A DNA stretch of 64,000 nucleotides from Actinotalea alkalitolerans (lineage in GTDB: Bacteria; Actinomycetota; Actinomycetes; Actinomycetales; Cellulomonadaceae), in contig NZ_JAMBPP010000009.1 in NCBI RefSeq assembly GCF_023369855.1, forward strand, positions 1-64,000, given 5' to 3'. Below the pieces are notes generated by a model, which saw only the letters and a list, made by a program, of their open reading frames with translations, was not told the origin of the DNA and searched no databases. Shown here piece by piece: positions 24,821 through 32,768 of the stretch (positions are counted from its first letter, which is position 1; the number at the start of each line of letters is the position of its first letter). The position numbers and the translations under genes are program-made.

Positions 24821-25528
24821 TCAGCTGCCCCCGCGGGGCACGTCCCCACCGACCCTGCCCGGCTCGACCGGGACGGTCGTGTCGGCCAGCTCGCGCACCT
24901 CGTCGGGGTCGTGGCTGACCAGGAGGGTGGGGATCGAGCCCGTGGTCACGACATCGCGCAGCAGGGCCCGCAGCCGCAGACGTGTCTGGCGGTCCAACGC
25001 CGACAGCGGCTCGTCGAGCAGCAGCAGACCCGGGTCGCCGGCCAGGGCGCGTGCCAGCGCGACCCGTTGACGTTCGCCGCCGGAGAGGGTGCGCGGGGCG
25101 GCTGACGCCAGGCCCCCGGCACCGACCCGGTCGAGCTCGTGGCGCGCCCTGTCGCGTCGTTCGGCGGTGCGTCCGGTACGGACCGCCAGGGCGACGTTGT
25201 CCAGCACCGAACGGTGCGGCAGCAGCAAGGCGTCCTGGAAGACCATCCCCACGTGCCTGTCCTGGGTCGGGACGTGCAGGCCGGTGGTGACGTCGCAGAC
25301 CGGGCGACCGTGCAGCAGCACCTGACCGCGCCGGGGTCGCAGCAGCCCGGCGATCAGCGCGAGGGTCAGGGACTTGCCCGAGCCCGACGGTCCCACGAGC
25401 GCCGTCACCGGGCCGTGAGCGTCGGTCAGCGCGAGATCCACGATGACGGTGAACTCGCCCACGTGAAGGGATGCGTCGACCTCGACCACGGCACGGCCCC
25501 CGGTGCCGCAGCCGGACAGCACGGTCAT
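24821..25528 (-). CDS. modC: molybdate ABC transporter ATP-binding protein
   Basis: The 235-residue ATPase has Walker A VGPSGSGKS (about 43-51), the Q-loop in GMVFQDALLLPH, the signature LSGGERQRVALARAL, Walker B LLLLDEPLSALD and the switch His in LLVSHDPDEV. It lacks the C-terminal MOP/TOBE molybdate domain found in E. coli ModC, ending after the switch region, as is common in Actinobacteria. The ATG overlaps the permease stop by 4 bp. It powers molybdate uptake by ModB/ModA at the membrane. Confidence 0.9.
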   Translation of the reverse strand: MTVLSGCGTGGRAVVEVDASLHVGEFTVIVDLALTDAHGPVTALVGPSGSGKSLTLALIAGLLRPRRGQVLLHGRPVCDVTTGLHVPTQDRHVGMVFQDALLLPHRSVLDNVALAVRTGRTAERRDRARHELDRVGAGGLASAAPRTLSGGERQRVALARALAGDPGLLLLDEPLSALDRQTRLRLRALLRDVVTTGSIPTLLVSHDPDEVRELADTTVPVEPGRVGGDVPRGGS

Positions 25529-26181
25529 ACTCCCGCCCGGGAGAAGCGGTTGACCAGCAGCAGGACCCCGATCGCGACGACCGAGAGGATCGCGGCCATG
25601 GTTCCAGCCCGCAGGTCGTCGCCCTGCTGGACCGCGTCGTAGATGGCGATCGGCATGGTCTGCGTGCGCCCGGGGATGTTGCCCGCGACCATCACCGTCG
25701 CCCCGAAGTCCCCCAGGGCCCGGGCGAAGCCCAGGGCGACCCCGGCGATGATGCCGCGGCGGGCCAACGGCAGGGTGACGTGCAGGGCAACCCGCCACTC
25801 GGGCAGTCCCATGGTGCGCGCGGCGACCTCGAACCGCGGGTCGACCGACTCGATCGCCGCACGCGCCGTACGCAGGCAGAAGGGCAGCGCCGAGATCGTC
25901 GCGGCGACCACTGCCCCGGCCACCGTGAAGACCAGGGGCGAGCCGACGACGTCCTCCCACAGCCGTCCCAACGGGCTACGTGTGCCCAGCACGACGAGCA
26001 GGTAGTAGCCCAGGACCGTGGGGGGCAGCACGATCGGGAGACTCGCGAGGGCCTCGAGCAGGCCCCGACCCCAGAAGCGCCCCTTGGCCAGCAGGTAGGC
26101 GCCCCCGACACCCAGCACGGCAGCCAGCACGGTGGCGATGCTCGCCACGCGCAACGAGAGCAGCAGCGGGAACCAGTCCAT
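25525..26181 (-). CDS. modB: molybdate ABC transporter permease
   Basis: The 218-residue protein has five hydrophobic helices and the ModB/CysT-type EAA loop ALGFARALGDFGATVMVAGN, preceded by LPPTVLGYYLLV, both typical of molybdate/tungstate permeases. It shares one base with the modA stop and 4 bp with modC, so the three are tightly coupled. It forms the transmembrane channel as a homodimer. Confidence 0.92.
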   Translation of the reverse strand: MDWFPLLLSLRVASIATVLAAVLGVGGAYLLAKGRFWGRGLLEALASLPIVLPPTVLGYYLLVVLGTRSPLGRLWEDVVGSPLVFTVAGAVVAATISALPFCLRTARAAIESVDPRFEVAARTMGLPEWRVALHVTLPLARRGIIAGVALGFARALGDFGATVMVAGNIPGRTQTMPIAIYDAVQQGDDLRAGTMAAILSVVAIGVLLLVNRFSRAGV

Positions 26182-26996
26182 CAGCCGGTGCCTGCGGGCA
26201 GGTCGGTCGGCAGCTCGAAGCCGTGACGGGCCATCAGCTCACGGCCCTGAGGGCTCGCGACGAGTGCGGCGAACTCGGCGGCAGGTCGCACGCGCTCGCC
26301 GCCGGCAGTGACCACCAGTGCCTGGTCGAGCGGTTCGTGCAGGTCGGCGGGCACCGCAGCGACGTGCGAGGCCGGGCCCGCCAGGGCCAGCGAGAGTGCC
26401 ACGAGAGCAGCGTCCGCGTTGCCCGAGGAGGCCAGGCGCAGGGTGTCCGAGGCGTTCTCGCCGAAGACGAGCCGGTCCTGCACCTGCGCGTAGATGCCGG
26501 CCCTGCGCAGCGCCTCGACAGCGGCGACGCCGTAGGGGGCGTGGTCGGGGTTGGCGACGGCGATACGACCGTACCGGGGGTCGACGAGGTCACCGATGGC
26601 GACCGGACCCTCGGCGGTGTCCTCGCGCACCCACACCACCAGGCGGCCCACGGCGTAGGTCGTCACCGTCGACGGATCACCCACGCCTGCGTCCAGGACG
26701 TCGTGCACGTAGGCGACGTCGGCTGAGGCGAAGACCTCGAAGGGCGCGCCGTTGACCAGCTGCTGGGCGAGCTGTCCCGAGGACCCGAAGGTGAAGGTGA
26801 CCTCGTGACCGGTCTGCTCGCGGTACAGCGCGCCGAGCTCGGTGAACGCCGGGCCGAGGTCCGCGGCCGCCGCGACGAGCAGCGGCCCGTCCTGGGAGCC
26901 CTGGACCGCCCCGGTCGGTGCTCCGCAGGCCGTGGCCGACGCAGCGAGCGCGAGGGCGACCAGCGAGCACACCGTGCGGCGGAGGGCGCCCGTCAC
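26181..26996 (-). CDS. modA: molybdate-binding lipoprotein
   Basis: The 271-residue protein begins with a signal peptide ending in a lipobox around SATAC (Cys about 24), so it is a lipoprotein. The ModA pattern is clear: LLVAAAADLGPAFTELG, TFGSSGQLAQQLVNGAPFEVFASAD, then GRIAVANPDHAPYG and FGENASDTLRLASSG. The two Ser residues that bind the oxyanion lie in AAADL/GSSGQ-type loops; the first position reads Ala here, which may affect affinity or be a molybdate/tungstate variation. It delivers oxyanion to ModBC. First structural gene after the regulator. Confidence 0.9.
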   Translation of the reverse strand: MTGALRRTVCSLVALALAASATACGAPTGAVQGSQDGPLLVAAAADLGPAFTELGALYREQTGHEVTFTFGSSGQLAQQLVNGAPFEVFASADVAYVHDVLDAGVGDPSTVTTYAVGRLVVWVREDTAEGPVAIGDLVDPRYGRIAVANPDHAPYGVAAVEALRRAGIYAQVQDRLVFGENASDTLRLASSGNADAALVALSLALAGPASHVAAVPADLHEPLDQALVVTAGGERVRPAAEFAALVASPQGRELMARHGFELPTDLPAGTG

Positions 26997-28045
26997 GCGG
27001 CGCCCGTACGGTCGCGGGCGCCGCCCGGGGCGGGGCCGGTGACCTCGTACCCGGGGATCGCGGCAAGTCGCCGGATGAGGTCAGCGGTCGAGAGCAGCTC
27101 GACCAGGGCGAGGGCGGCGGGGTGCTCGGCGTGCTGCTCGGCGACCCAGATCTCCACGTGGTGCTCCTCGAGGGGGGTGAAGGACAACCCCGCGGACAGT
27201 GCCGCAGGCTCCATGGTCACCGCGGCCGCGGCACCGTGCAGCACCCGGGTGACCGCCTCGCGGTGGCTGCGCGCGACAGGTCCGCCCGGGACCGTCGCGC
27301 CGCCGGCGGCCATCGCGCGCTGGAACGCTGCCTGGGTTCCCGCCCCTGCTTCACGCTGCACCACGTGCAGACCGCGTTCGGCGATCCTGGCGGGGGTCGG
27401 TGCGGCGTGGCCGACGGGGCCCGCCAGACCCACCTGCCAGCGGGCGAGGTGGTGTCGGCGGACCGCTCCACCGGGGCGCGGGAGCGATCCGGGTGTCCCG
27501 TGCACCAGTGCCGCGTGGATCGAGCCCGCTGCCAGGGACGCGGCAGCCGCGGCGCTGCTCGCGTGCACGGGGACCAGTGCGTGGCCGCTCCGCCGGGCGA
27601 GCAGACCGGCGAGCAGCCCCAGCGCCGGGTCGCAACCGGCGACGAGCAGGCCGTCCTGGCGGGTTCCGGGGTGCCACCGGACACCGTCGGCGGTGGTGAC
27701 ACCGTCGGCGACGCCCCACCACGGCAGCACCGTCTCGGCGCCTCGAGCAGCAGGAAGAGGCGCACAGACCAGCCGGTCACCGACACGGACCCCGGTCACC
27801 GGGGTCCCCTCGTCGACCTGCGGCTCGAGCATCACGAGCTCAGGTGCCGGTGCGGGGCCGGGGGCGAAGAGCTCCTCGACGGGGGCGTCGAGCGCCCGGG
27901 CCAGGGCGAGCGCGGCATCCACGCGCGGGGCGTGACGCCCGGTCTCGACGGTCCCGACCAGCTGGCGCGTCACGCCCGCGCGGCGGGCGAGCTCGGTCTG
28001 CGACCAGCCCCGTGCCAGCCGCGCGGTCTCGACCGGATGGAGCAT
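26993..28045 (-). CDS. XRE HTH - binding-protein-like fusion regulator of the mod operon
   Basis: The 350-residue protein has an XRE-type HTH at residues 5-60 (TARLARGWSQTELARRAGVT and VGTVETGRHAPRVDAALAL) followed by a periplasmic-binding-protein-like domain (about 125-335) of the MopB/PBP_like class. Such fusions act as one-component sensors: the binding domain senses the ligand and the HTH represses or activates. It overlaps modA by 4 bp and starts the operon, so molybdate or tungstate is the most likely signal. ATG 28045. Confidence 0.85.
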   Translation of the reverse strand: MLHPVETARLARGWSQTELARRAGVTRQLVGTVETGRHAPRVDAALALARALDAPVEELFAPGPAPAPELVMLEPQVDEGTPVTGVRVGDRLVCAPLPAARGAETVLPWWGVADGVTTADGVRWHPGTRQDGLLVAGCDPALGLLAGLLARRSGHALVPVHASSAAAAASLAAGSIHAALVHGTPGSLPRPGGAVRRHHLARWQVGLAGPVGHAAPTPARIAERGLHVVQREAGAGTQAAFQRAMAAGGATVPGGPVARSHREAVTRVLHGAAAAVTMEPAALSAGLSFTPLEEHHVEIWVAEQHAEHPAALALVELLSTADLIRRLAAIPGYEVTGPAPGGARDRTGAA

Positions 28046-28082
28046 GCCAAGAAACTAGCAGGTGCCGGTCTTCTGACGCAGC

Positions 28083-29804
28083 GTGTCTCCGCCCGGCCAC
28101 CGTTCCGACCCCAGCCTCCTCGGCCGCGGTTATCATGGTGGGTCCGGGTGCCACAGACGGGAACCGGACGACCACCTCCCCGTCGGCCCAGCGCCTCCTT
28201 CGACGAACGGACGCGCCATCATCACCGTCCCCACAGGTCTTCCCGCTCCTGCCCACCCGGCGACCGGGTCGACGGCACTCACGGGCGACGTCACCGGCCG
28301 GATCCTCGCCCGGCCCGACGTCGTGATGTCGCGGGGCCGGTGCACGGTGGTCAACCGGACGCTGACCCCCGACCAGGCGATGATCGAGGACCTCCTCTTC
28401 GTACGGGACGTGCTGGACGAGGCGGGCATCGACCACCTGCTGGTCCGGGGCAACGGACGCCGACCCGTCCTGGCGGTCGCCTGGACCGATCGACGGGCGC
28501 TCTACGCGGCCCTCACCACGGCCTGCGCCGACGAGCCCTTCTACGTCAAGGCCGTCGACGCCGAGCGCGCTCGCCTGCGGCTGGTCGCCGACCGTGGGCT
28601 GACCAAGACCCCCGGTGCGCGCATCCTGCGGCTCCACCGCCCGCGCGTCGAGCCCGTCAGCGGGTTGCGCTTCGGCGCCTCGCGCAGCGTGCAGATCGAG
28701 CTGTGGGTCTTCGAGGACGAGACCATCACGCTCCCGGTCGAGAACTCCCTGACCCGTCGCACCCTGCCCCGGCACGAGGCCGTCCGCAGCCACGTCGAGC
28801 AGCACGGACGGACCTGGCAGACGATCGAGACGATGTTCTCCGCCCACGCGAGCGACGTCGACTTCGAGATCGACCTGGTGTTCTCGTGGGTCGACGGGTC
28901 CTCGGACGAGTGGCAGAAGGCCCGCGCGGCACGCATGCAGAGCTACGTCGTGGGCGAGGGCGACGACTCCGAGGCACGCTTCCGCCAGGTGGACGAGCTG
29001 CGCTACGCGCTCCGTTCGGTCCACATGTACGCGCCGTGGGTCCGCCGCGTCTTCGTGGCGACGGACTCCCCGCGACCGGCCTGGCTGGCCGAGCACCCGC
29101 GGGTGACCTTCGTGCGCAGCGAGGAGTTCTTCGCCGACCCCTCGGTGCTCCCCACCCACAGCTCGCACGCGGTCGAGTCCCAGCTGCACCACATCGAAGG
29201 GCTCTCCGAGCACTTCCTGTACTCCAACGACGACATGTTCTTCGGCCGCCCGGTCGAGCCGAGCATGTTCTTCTCCCCCGGTGGCGTCACCAAGTTCATC
29301 GAGTCCCCCACGCGGATCGGCCTGGGTGGCAACGACGCGGTACGCAGCGGGTTCGAGAACTCCGCACGGGTCAACCGCGGCCTGCTGTTCGAGCGCTTCG
29401 GGCGGGTCACCACCCGTCACCTCGAGCACGCCGCGACGCCGCTGCGCAAGAGCGTGCTGGCCGAGATGGAGGTCGCCTTCGCCGAGCAGTTCGCCGCGAC
29501 CGCCGCCAGCCGGTTCCGTTCGAGCACGGACATCTCGGTGACCAACTCGCTCTACCACTACTACGCGCTGATGACCGGGCGGGCCGTCGTGCAGGACTCG
29601 GCCCGCACCCGGTACGTCGACACCACCTCACGCGCCGGGCTCGACCAGATGCAGGCGCTGCTCGCCTCCCGGTCCACCGACATGTTCTGCCTCAACGACG
29701 GCAGTGCACCCGAGGTCGAGGCCGACGAGCGCGCACACGCCGTCCGTGACTTCCTGGCGCGGTACTTCCCCTTCAGCGCACCCTGGGAGAACCCCGACCG
29801 CTGA
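28083..29804 (+). CDS. Stealth-family sugar-phosphate transferase
   Basis: The protein (up to 573 residues) has the Stealth conserved regions: CR1 FEIDLVFSWVDGSSDEWQ (about 260), CR2 VDELRYALRSVHMYAPWV with FVATDSPRPAWLAEHP, the HHIEGLSEHFLYSNDDMFFG block, CR3, and a C-terminal CR4 with DMFCLNDGSAPE. These enzymes transfer hexose-1-phosphates from UDP-sugars to build phosphodiester-linked surface polysaccharides. The start is uncertain. GTG 28083 is the only start codon upstream of a conserved-looking RPDVV segment (about 80), while GTG 28323/ATG 28326 would give a shorter protein; a -10-like TATCAT at 28131 argues for a later start. No other capsule gene is adjacent. Confidence 0.85.
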   Translation: MSPPGHRSDPSLLGRGYHGGSGCHRREPDDHLPVGPAPPSTNGRAIITVPTGLPAPAHPATGSTALTGDVTGRILARPDVVMSRGRCTVVNRTLTPDQAMIEDLLFVRDVLDEAGIDHLLVRGNGRRPVLAVAWTDRRALYAALTTACADEPFYVKAVDAERARLRLVADRGLTKTPGARILRLHRPRVEPVSGLRFGASRSVQIELWVFEDETITLPVENSLTRRTLPRHEAVRSHVEQHGRTWQTIETMFSAHASDVDFEIDLVFSWVDGSSDEWQKARAARMQSYVVGEGDDSEARFRQVDELRYALRSVHMYAPWVRRVFVATDSPRPAWLAEHPRVTFVRSEEFFADPSVLPTHSSHAVESQLHHIEGLSEHFLYSNDDMFFGRPVEPSMFFSPGGVTKFIESPTRIGLGGNDAVRSGFENSARVNRGLLFERFGRVTTRHLEHAATPLRKSVLAEMEVAFAEQFAATAASRFRSSTDISVTNSLYHYYALMTGRAVVQDSARTRYVDTTSRAGLDQMQALLASRSTDMFCLNDGSAPEVEADERAHAVRDFLARYFPFSAPWENPDR

Positions 29805-29997
29805 GCCGGCGGGACGCGCCCGCACGAGGACGGCGGCCCCGCGCGTCACCCCGCTCTCGCACGTGCCAAAGGTCCTATGACCTGCCGGTCGACCGTACGT
29901 AATCTCGCGGCAAAGAGATGACCGTGTCCTGCCCCCCGACCCGGGATGCCGGCGGACCGCGGAACCGCCGTGAACCGCCGACCGAGGAGCAGACCGC

Positions 29998-31896
29998 GTG
30001 AGCCCGAGCATGCCCGGAGTGACCCTTCCCGCCGACCTGCAGGCAGCCCTGGCCGACTGCGACCGCATCGTCGTCCCGCAGACCCGTGCCGAGCTGTACC
30101 AGCTGGCCCTGGGCCCGGCCGGCGGTCCGACCTTCGCCGTCGAGTACGACGTCGACGGTGAGACGGTCCGTGAGGCCGACGTCGTCCGGTGCAAGAACGG
30201 CATCGCGGTGAACTACCCCGAGGACTACCTGCGCCGTCGCGACCCCGACTGCATGCGGATCGCCGACGACCTGCCCTCTGACAAGCCGCGCTACCGTGAC
30301 GTCTTCGGTGCGGAGTTCGCGCCGGTCAAGGCGCAGACCCTCGACTGGCTCTCGGACCAAGAGCTCGTCGTCGTGCCGTTCATGGCCGGCGGGCCGACCT
30401 TCGGGTACCCCTCGCTCGCCGTCTGCCCGCTCAACGCGGCCTTCTTCGCGCTCGCACTGGTGGACCTGCAGGGCTGGGTCACCTTCGAGGAGATCGGCCC
30501 GTTCACCCCTCGCTCGATCCTCTACGTCGCGCCGCCGTTCCGTCAGACGCACTTCGACGGACGGCAGGTCGTGGTGCACGACCGCTCGACCACGCTGCAC
30601 GAGGTGTTCGCCTACAACCTCTACCCGGGACCGAGCGCCAAGAAGGGCGTCTTCTCGGTCCTGCTGGACATCGGTGAGCAGGAGGGATGGCTCACCGCCC
30701 ACGCCTCGTCCGTCCGGGTCACCACGCCCTACGAGAACGAGACGATCATCATGCACGAGGGCGCCTCCGGCGGGGGCAAGTCCGAGATGTGCCAGGAGAT
30801 GCGTCGCCAGGAGGACGGTCGCATCCTGCTCGGGACCAACGTCGTCACCCAGGAGCCCTACGTCATCACCCTGGGCGAGACCAGCGCCCTGGCCCCGGTC
30901 ACCGACGACATGACGCTGTGCCACCCCTCGGTCCAGAACGGCACCGGCCGGCTCGTGGTCGCCGACGCCGAGGACGGGTGGTTCGTCCGGGTCGACAACC
31001 TCACCGAGTACGGCGAGGACGTGCACTTCGAGCGGATCTGCATCCACCCCGAGGAGCCCCTGGTCTTCTTCAACATCCAGGGAGTCCCCGACGCGACCGC
31101 GCTGCCGTGGGAGCACACCCTGGACTCGACCGGCAAGCCCTGCCCCAACCCGCGGGTCGTGGTGCCCCGTCGGCTGGTCAAGGGGGTCGTCAACCAGCCG
31201 GCCGCGGTCGACGTGCGGTCCTTCGGTGTGCGCATGCCTGCGTGCACCCGCGCGGAGCCGAGCTACGGGATCATGGGGATGACCCACATCGTGCCCCCCG
31301 CCCTTGCGTGGCTGTGGCGGCTGATCGCACCCCGTGGCGACAAGAACCCCTCGATCGGCGAGAGCAAGGCCACCACCGACGCCCTGGCCCACGGAGGGAT
31401 GGTCGCCGAGGGGGTCGGGTCCTACTGGCCCTTCGCCACCGGGACCAAGGTCGCCGCCGCGAACCTGCTGCTGCGTCAGATCGTGGACGCCTCACGCACC
31501 CGCTACGTGCTGACGCCCAACCAGCACATCGGGGCGTACAAGGTCGGCTTCGCCGCCGAGTGGCTGACCCGCGAGTACCTCGCGCGCCGTGGGGCCGGGT
31601 CGATCCGCCCCGAGCACCTCACCCCCGCCCGGTGCGCGCTGTTCGGGTACACGCTGCACGAGATGAAGATCGACGGTCAGCTCGTGCGACCCACCTTCCT
31701 GCGGCCCGACCAGCAGTCCCAGGTCGGGGTGGAGGCCTACGACGTCGGTGCGCGCATCCTGCAGGACTTCTTCGCCAGCGAGCTGGCGCAGTTCCTCACC
31801 GACGACCTGGACCCCCTGGGCCGGCAGATCATCGAGGTGTGCCTGCGCGAGGGCTCGATCGAGGACTACGCGGCGCTGACCCCGCTGCCCGCCTGA
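29998..31896 (+). CDS. DUF4914 protein, PEP-carboxykinase-like
   Basis: The 632-residue protein matches the DUF4914 family. It has a PEPCK-like P-loop, HEGASGGGKSEMCQEM (about residues 257-272), where the GASGGGKSE core would bind nucleotide phosphate, and downstream GIMGMTHIVPPALAWLW and PWEHTLDSTGKPCPNP blocks. Reaction and substrate are unknown; a nucleotide-dependent kinase or carboxykinase-like activity is an inference from the P-loop. GTG 29998 follows GAGGAGC. It lies 193 bp after the Stealth gene in the same orientation and 4 bp from the convergent SMP-30 gene. Confidence 0.8.
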   Translation: MSPSMPGVTLPADLQAALADCDRIVVPQTRAELYQLALGPAGGPTFAVEYDVDGETVREADVVRCKNGIAVNYPEDYLRRRDPDCMRIADDLPSDKPRYRDVFGAEFAPVKAQTLDWLSDQELVVVPFMAGGPTFGYPSLAVCPLNAAFFALALVDLQGWVTFEEIGPFTPRSILYVAPPFRQTHFDGRQVVVHDRSTTLHEVFAYNLYPGPSAKKGVFSVLLDIGEQEGWLTAHASSVRVTTPYENETIIMHEGASGGGKSEMCQEMRRQEDGRILLGTNVVTQEPYVITLGETSALAPVTDDMTLCHPSVQNGTGRLVVADAEDGWFVRVDNLTEYGEDVHFERICIHPEEPLVFFNIQGVPDATALPWEHTLDSTGKPCPNPRVVVPRRLVKGVVNQPAAVDVRSFGVRMPACTRAEPSYGIMGMTHIVPPALAWLWRLIAPRGDKNPSIGESKATTDALAHGGMVAEGVGSYWPFATGTKVAAANLLLRQIVDASRTRYVLTPNQHIGAYKVGFAAEWLTREYLARRGAGSIRPEHLTPARCALFGYTLHEMKIDGQLVRPTFLRPDQQSQVGVEAYDVGARILQDFFASELAQFLTDDLDPLGRQIIEVCLREGSIEDYAALTPLPA

Positions 31897-31900
31897 GGGC

Positions 31901-32743
31901 TCAGCCCGCGTAGGGCAGCACCGGACGCCCCGGCACGTCCACGCGCATCCGGAACAGCGCACCAGCGTCGGGCTCCGGGTCCTCGAGGTTCTCGCGAGAG
32001 GTGGTGATGTACAGGTCCCGCAGGTCCGGGCCGCCCAGGGTGCAGGCGGTGACGAGCCGCACCGGCAGGTCGACCTCGTGCAGGGTCGTGGCCTGCGGGG
32101 AGTAGCACCGCACCCGGCCGACCGCGTTGAGGGCGACCCACACGTTGCCGGCCGAGTCGACCGTGAGCCCGTCGGGGCGTCCGTCACCACCCGGGTGGAA
32201 GACACGACGTCTGCTCAGCCGTCCTGCGACGACGTCGAAGACGTCGGTGGTCCCGGTCGCGGTGTCGTTGTAGTAGGCGCGACGGCCGTCGGGCGAGAAG
32301 TCGATGCCGTTGGAGATCGTCACGTCACCAAGCTCGACCGCGACCTCGCCGTCCGGCGAGACCCGGTAGAGGCTCGCACCGCCAGGGGTCCGGTCGTAGG
32401 GCATCGACCCTGCGTACAGCGTCCCTCCGGGGTCGCACCCACCTTCGTTCATCCGCACCCCACGGTCGGTCCACATCTCGGGCAGCGCCACAGGGAGCTC
32501 GTCCGCGCCGTCGGCCAGGCCGAGACCACGTTCGAGCCCCACGACGTAGCCCCCACGCACCCGCGGGCGGACGAAGGCGGCGACCTCGCCGACGTGGAGG
32601 CGGTCGACCCGCCCGTCCTCACGCAGGGTCAGGAGGTCGCCCGCGAGCATGTCGACCCAGCGCAGACCACCCCACGTCGGTGACCAGCACGGCCCCTCCC
32701 CGTGGTACGCGACGGCCGGCGTGACCTGCTCGAGCGTGCTCAT
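31901..32743 (-). CDS. SMP-30/gluconolactonase family protein
   Basis: The 280-residue six-bladed propeller shows the family's metal ligands: Glu in YHGEGPCW (about 16), the Asn/Asp region RMNEGGCDPGG (about 98), Asn in TISNGIDFSPD (about 145) and Asp in GRPDGLTVDSAGNVW (about 190). Such enzymes hydrolyse sugar lactones in the cytosol. It lies 25 bp downstream of the GH31 glycosidase gene, in the same direction, so the pair probably degrades an oligosaccharide and an oxidised sugar. The specific lactone is unknown. Confidence 0.88.
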   Translation of the reverse strand: MSTLEQVTPAVAYHGEGPCWSPTWGGLRWVDMLAGDLLTLREDGRVDRLHVGEVAAFVRPRVRGGYVVGLERGLGLADGADELPVALPEMWTDRGVRMNEGGCDPGGTLYAGSMPYDRTPGGASLYRVSPDGEVAVELGDVTISNGIDFSPDGRRAYYNDTATGTTDVFDVVAGRLSRRRVFHPGGDGRPDGLTVDSAGNVWVALNAVGRVRCYSPQATTLHEVDLPVRLVTACTLGGPDLRDLYITTSRENLEDPEPDAGALFRMRVDVPGRPVLPYAG

Positions 32744-32768
32744 CGGTTCTCCTGTCGTGGGATGGGCT

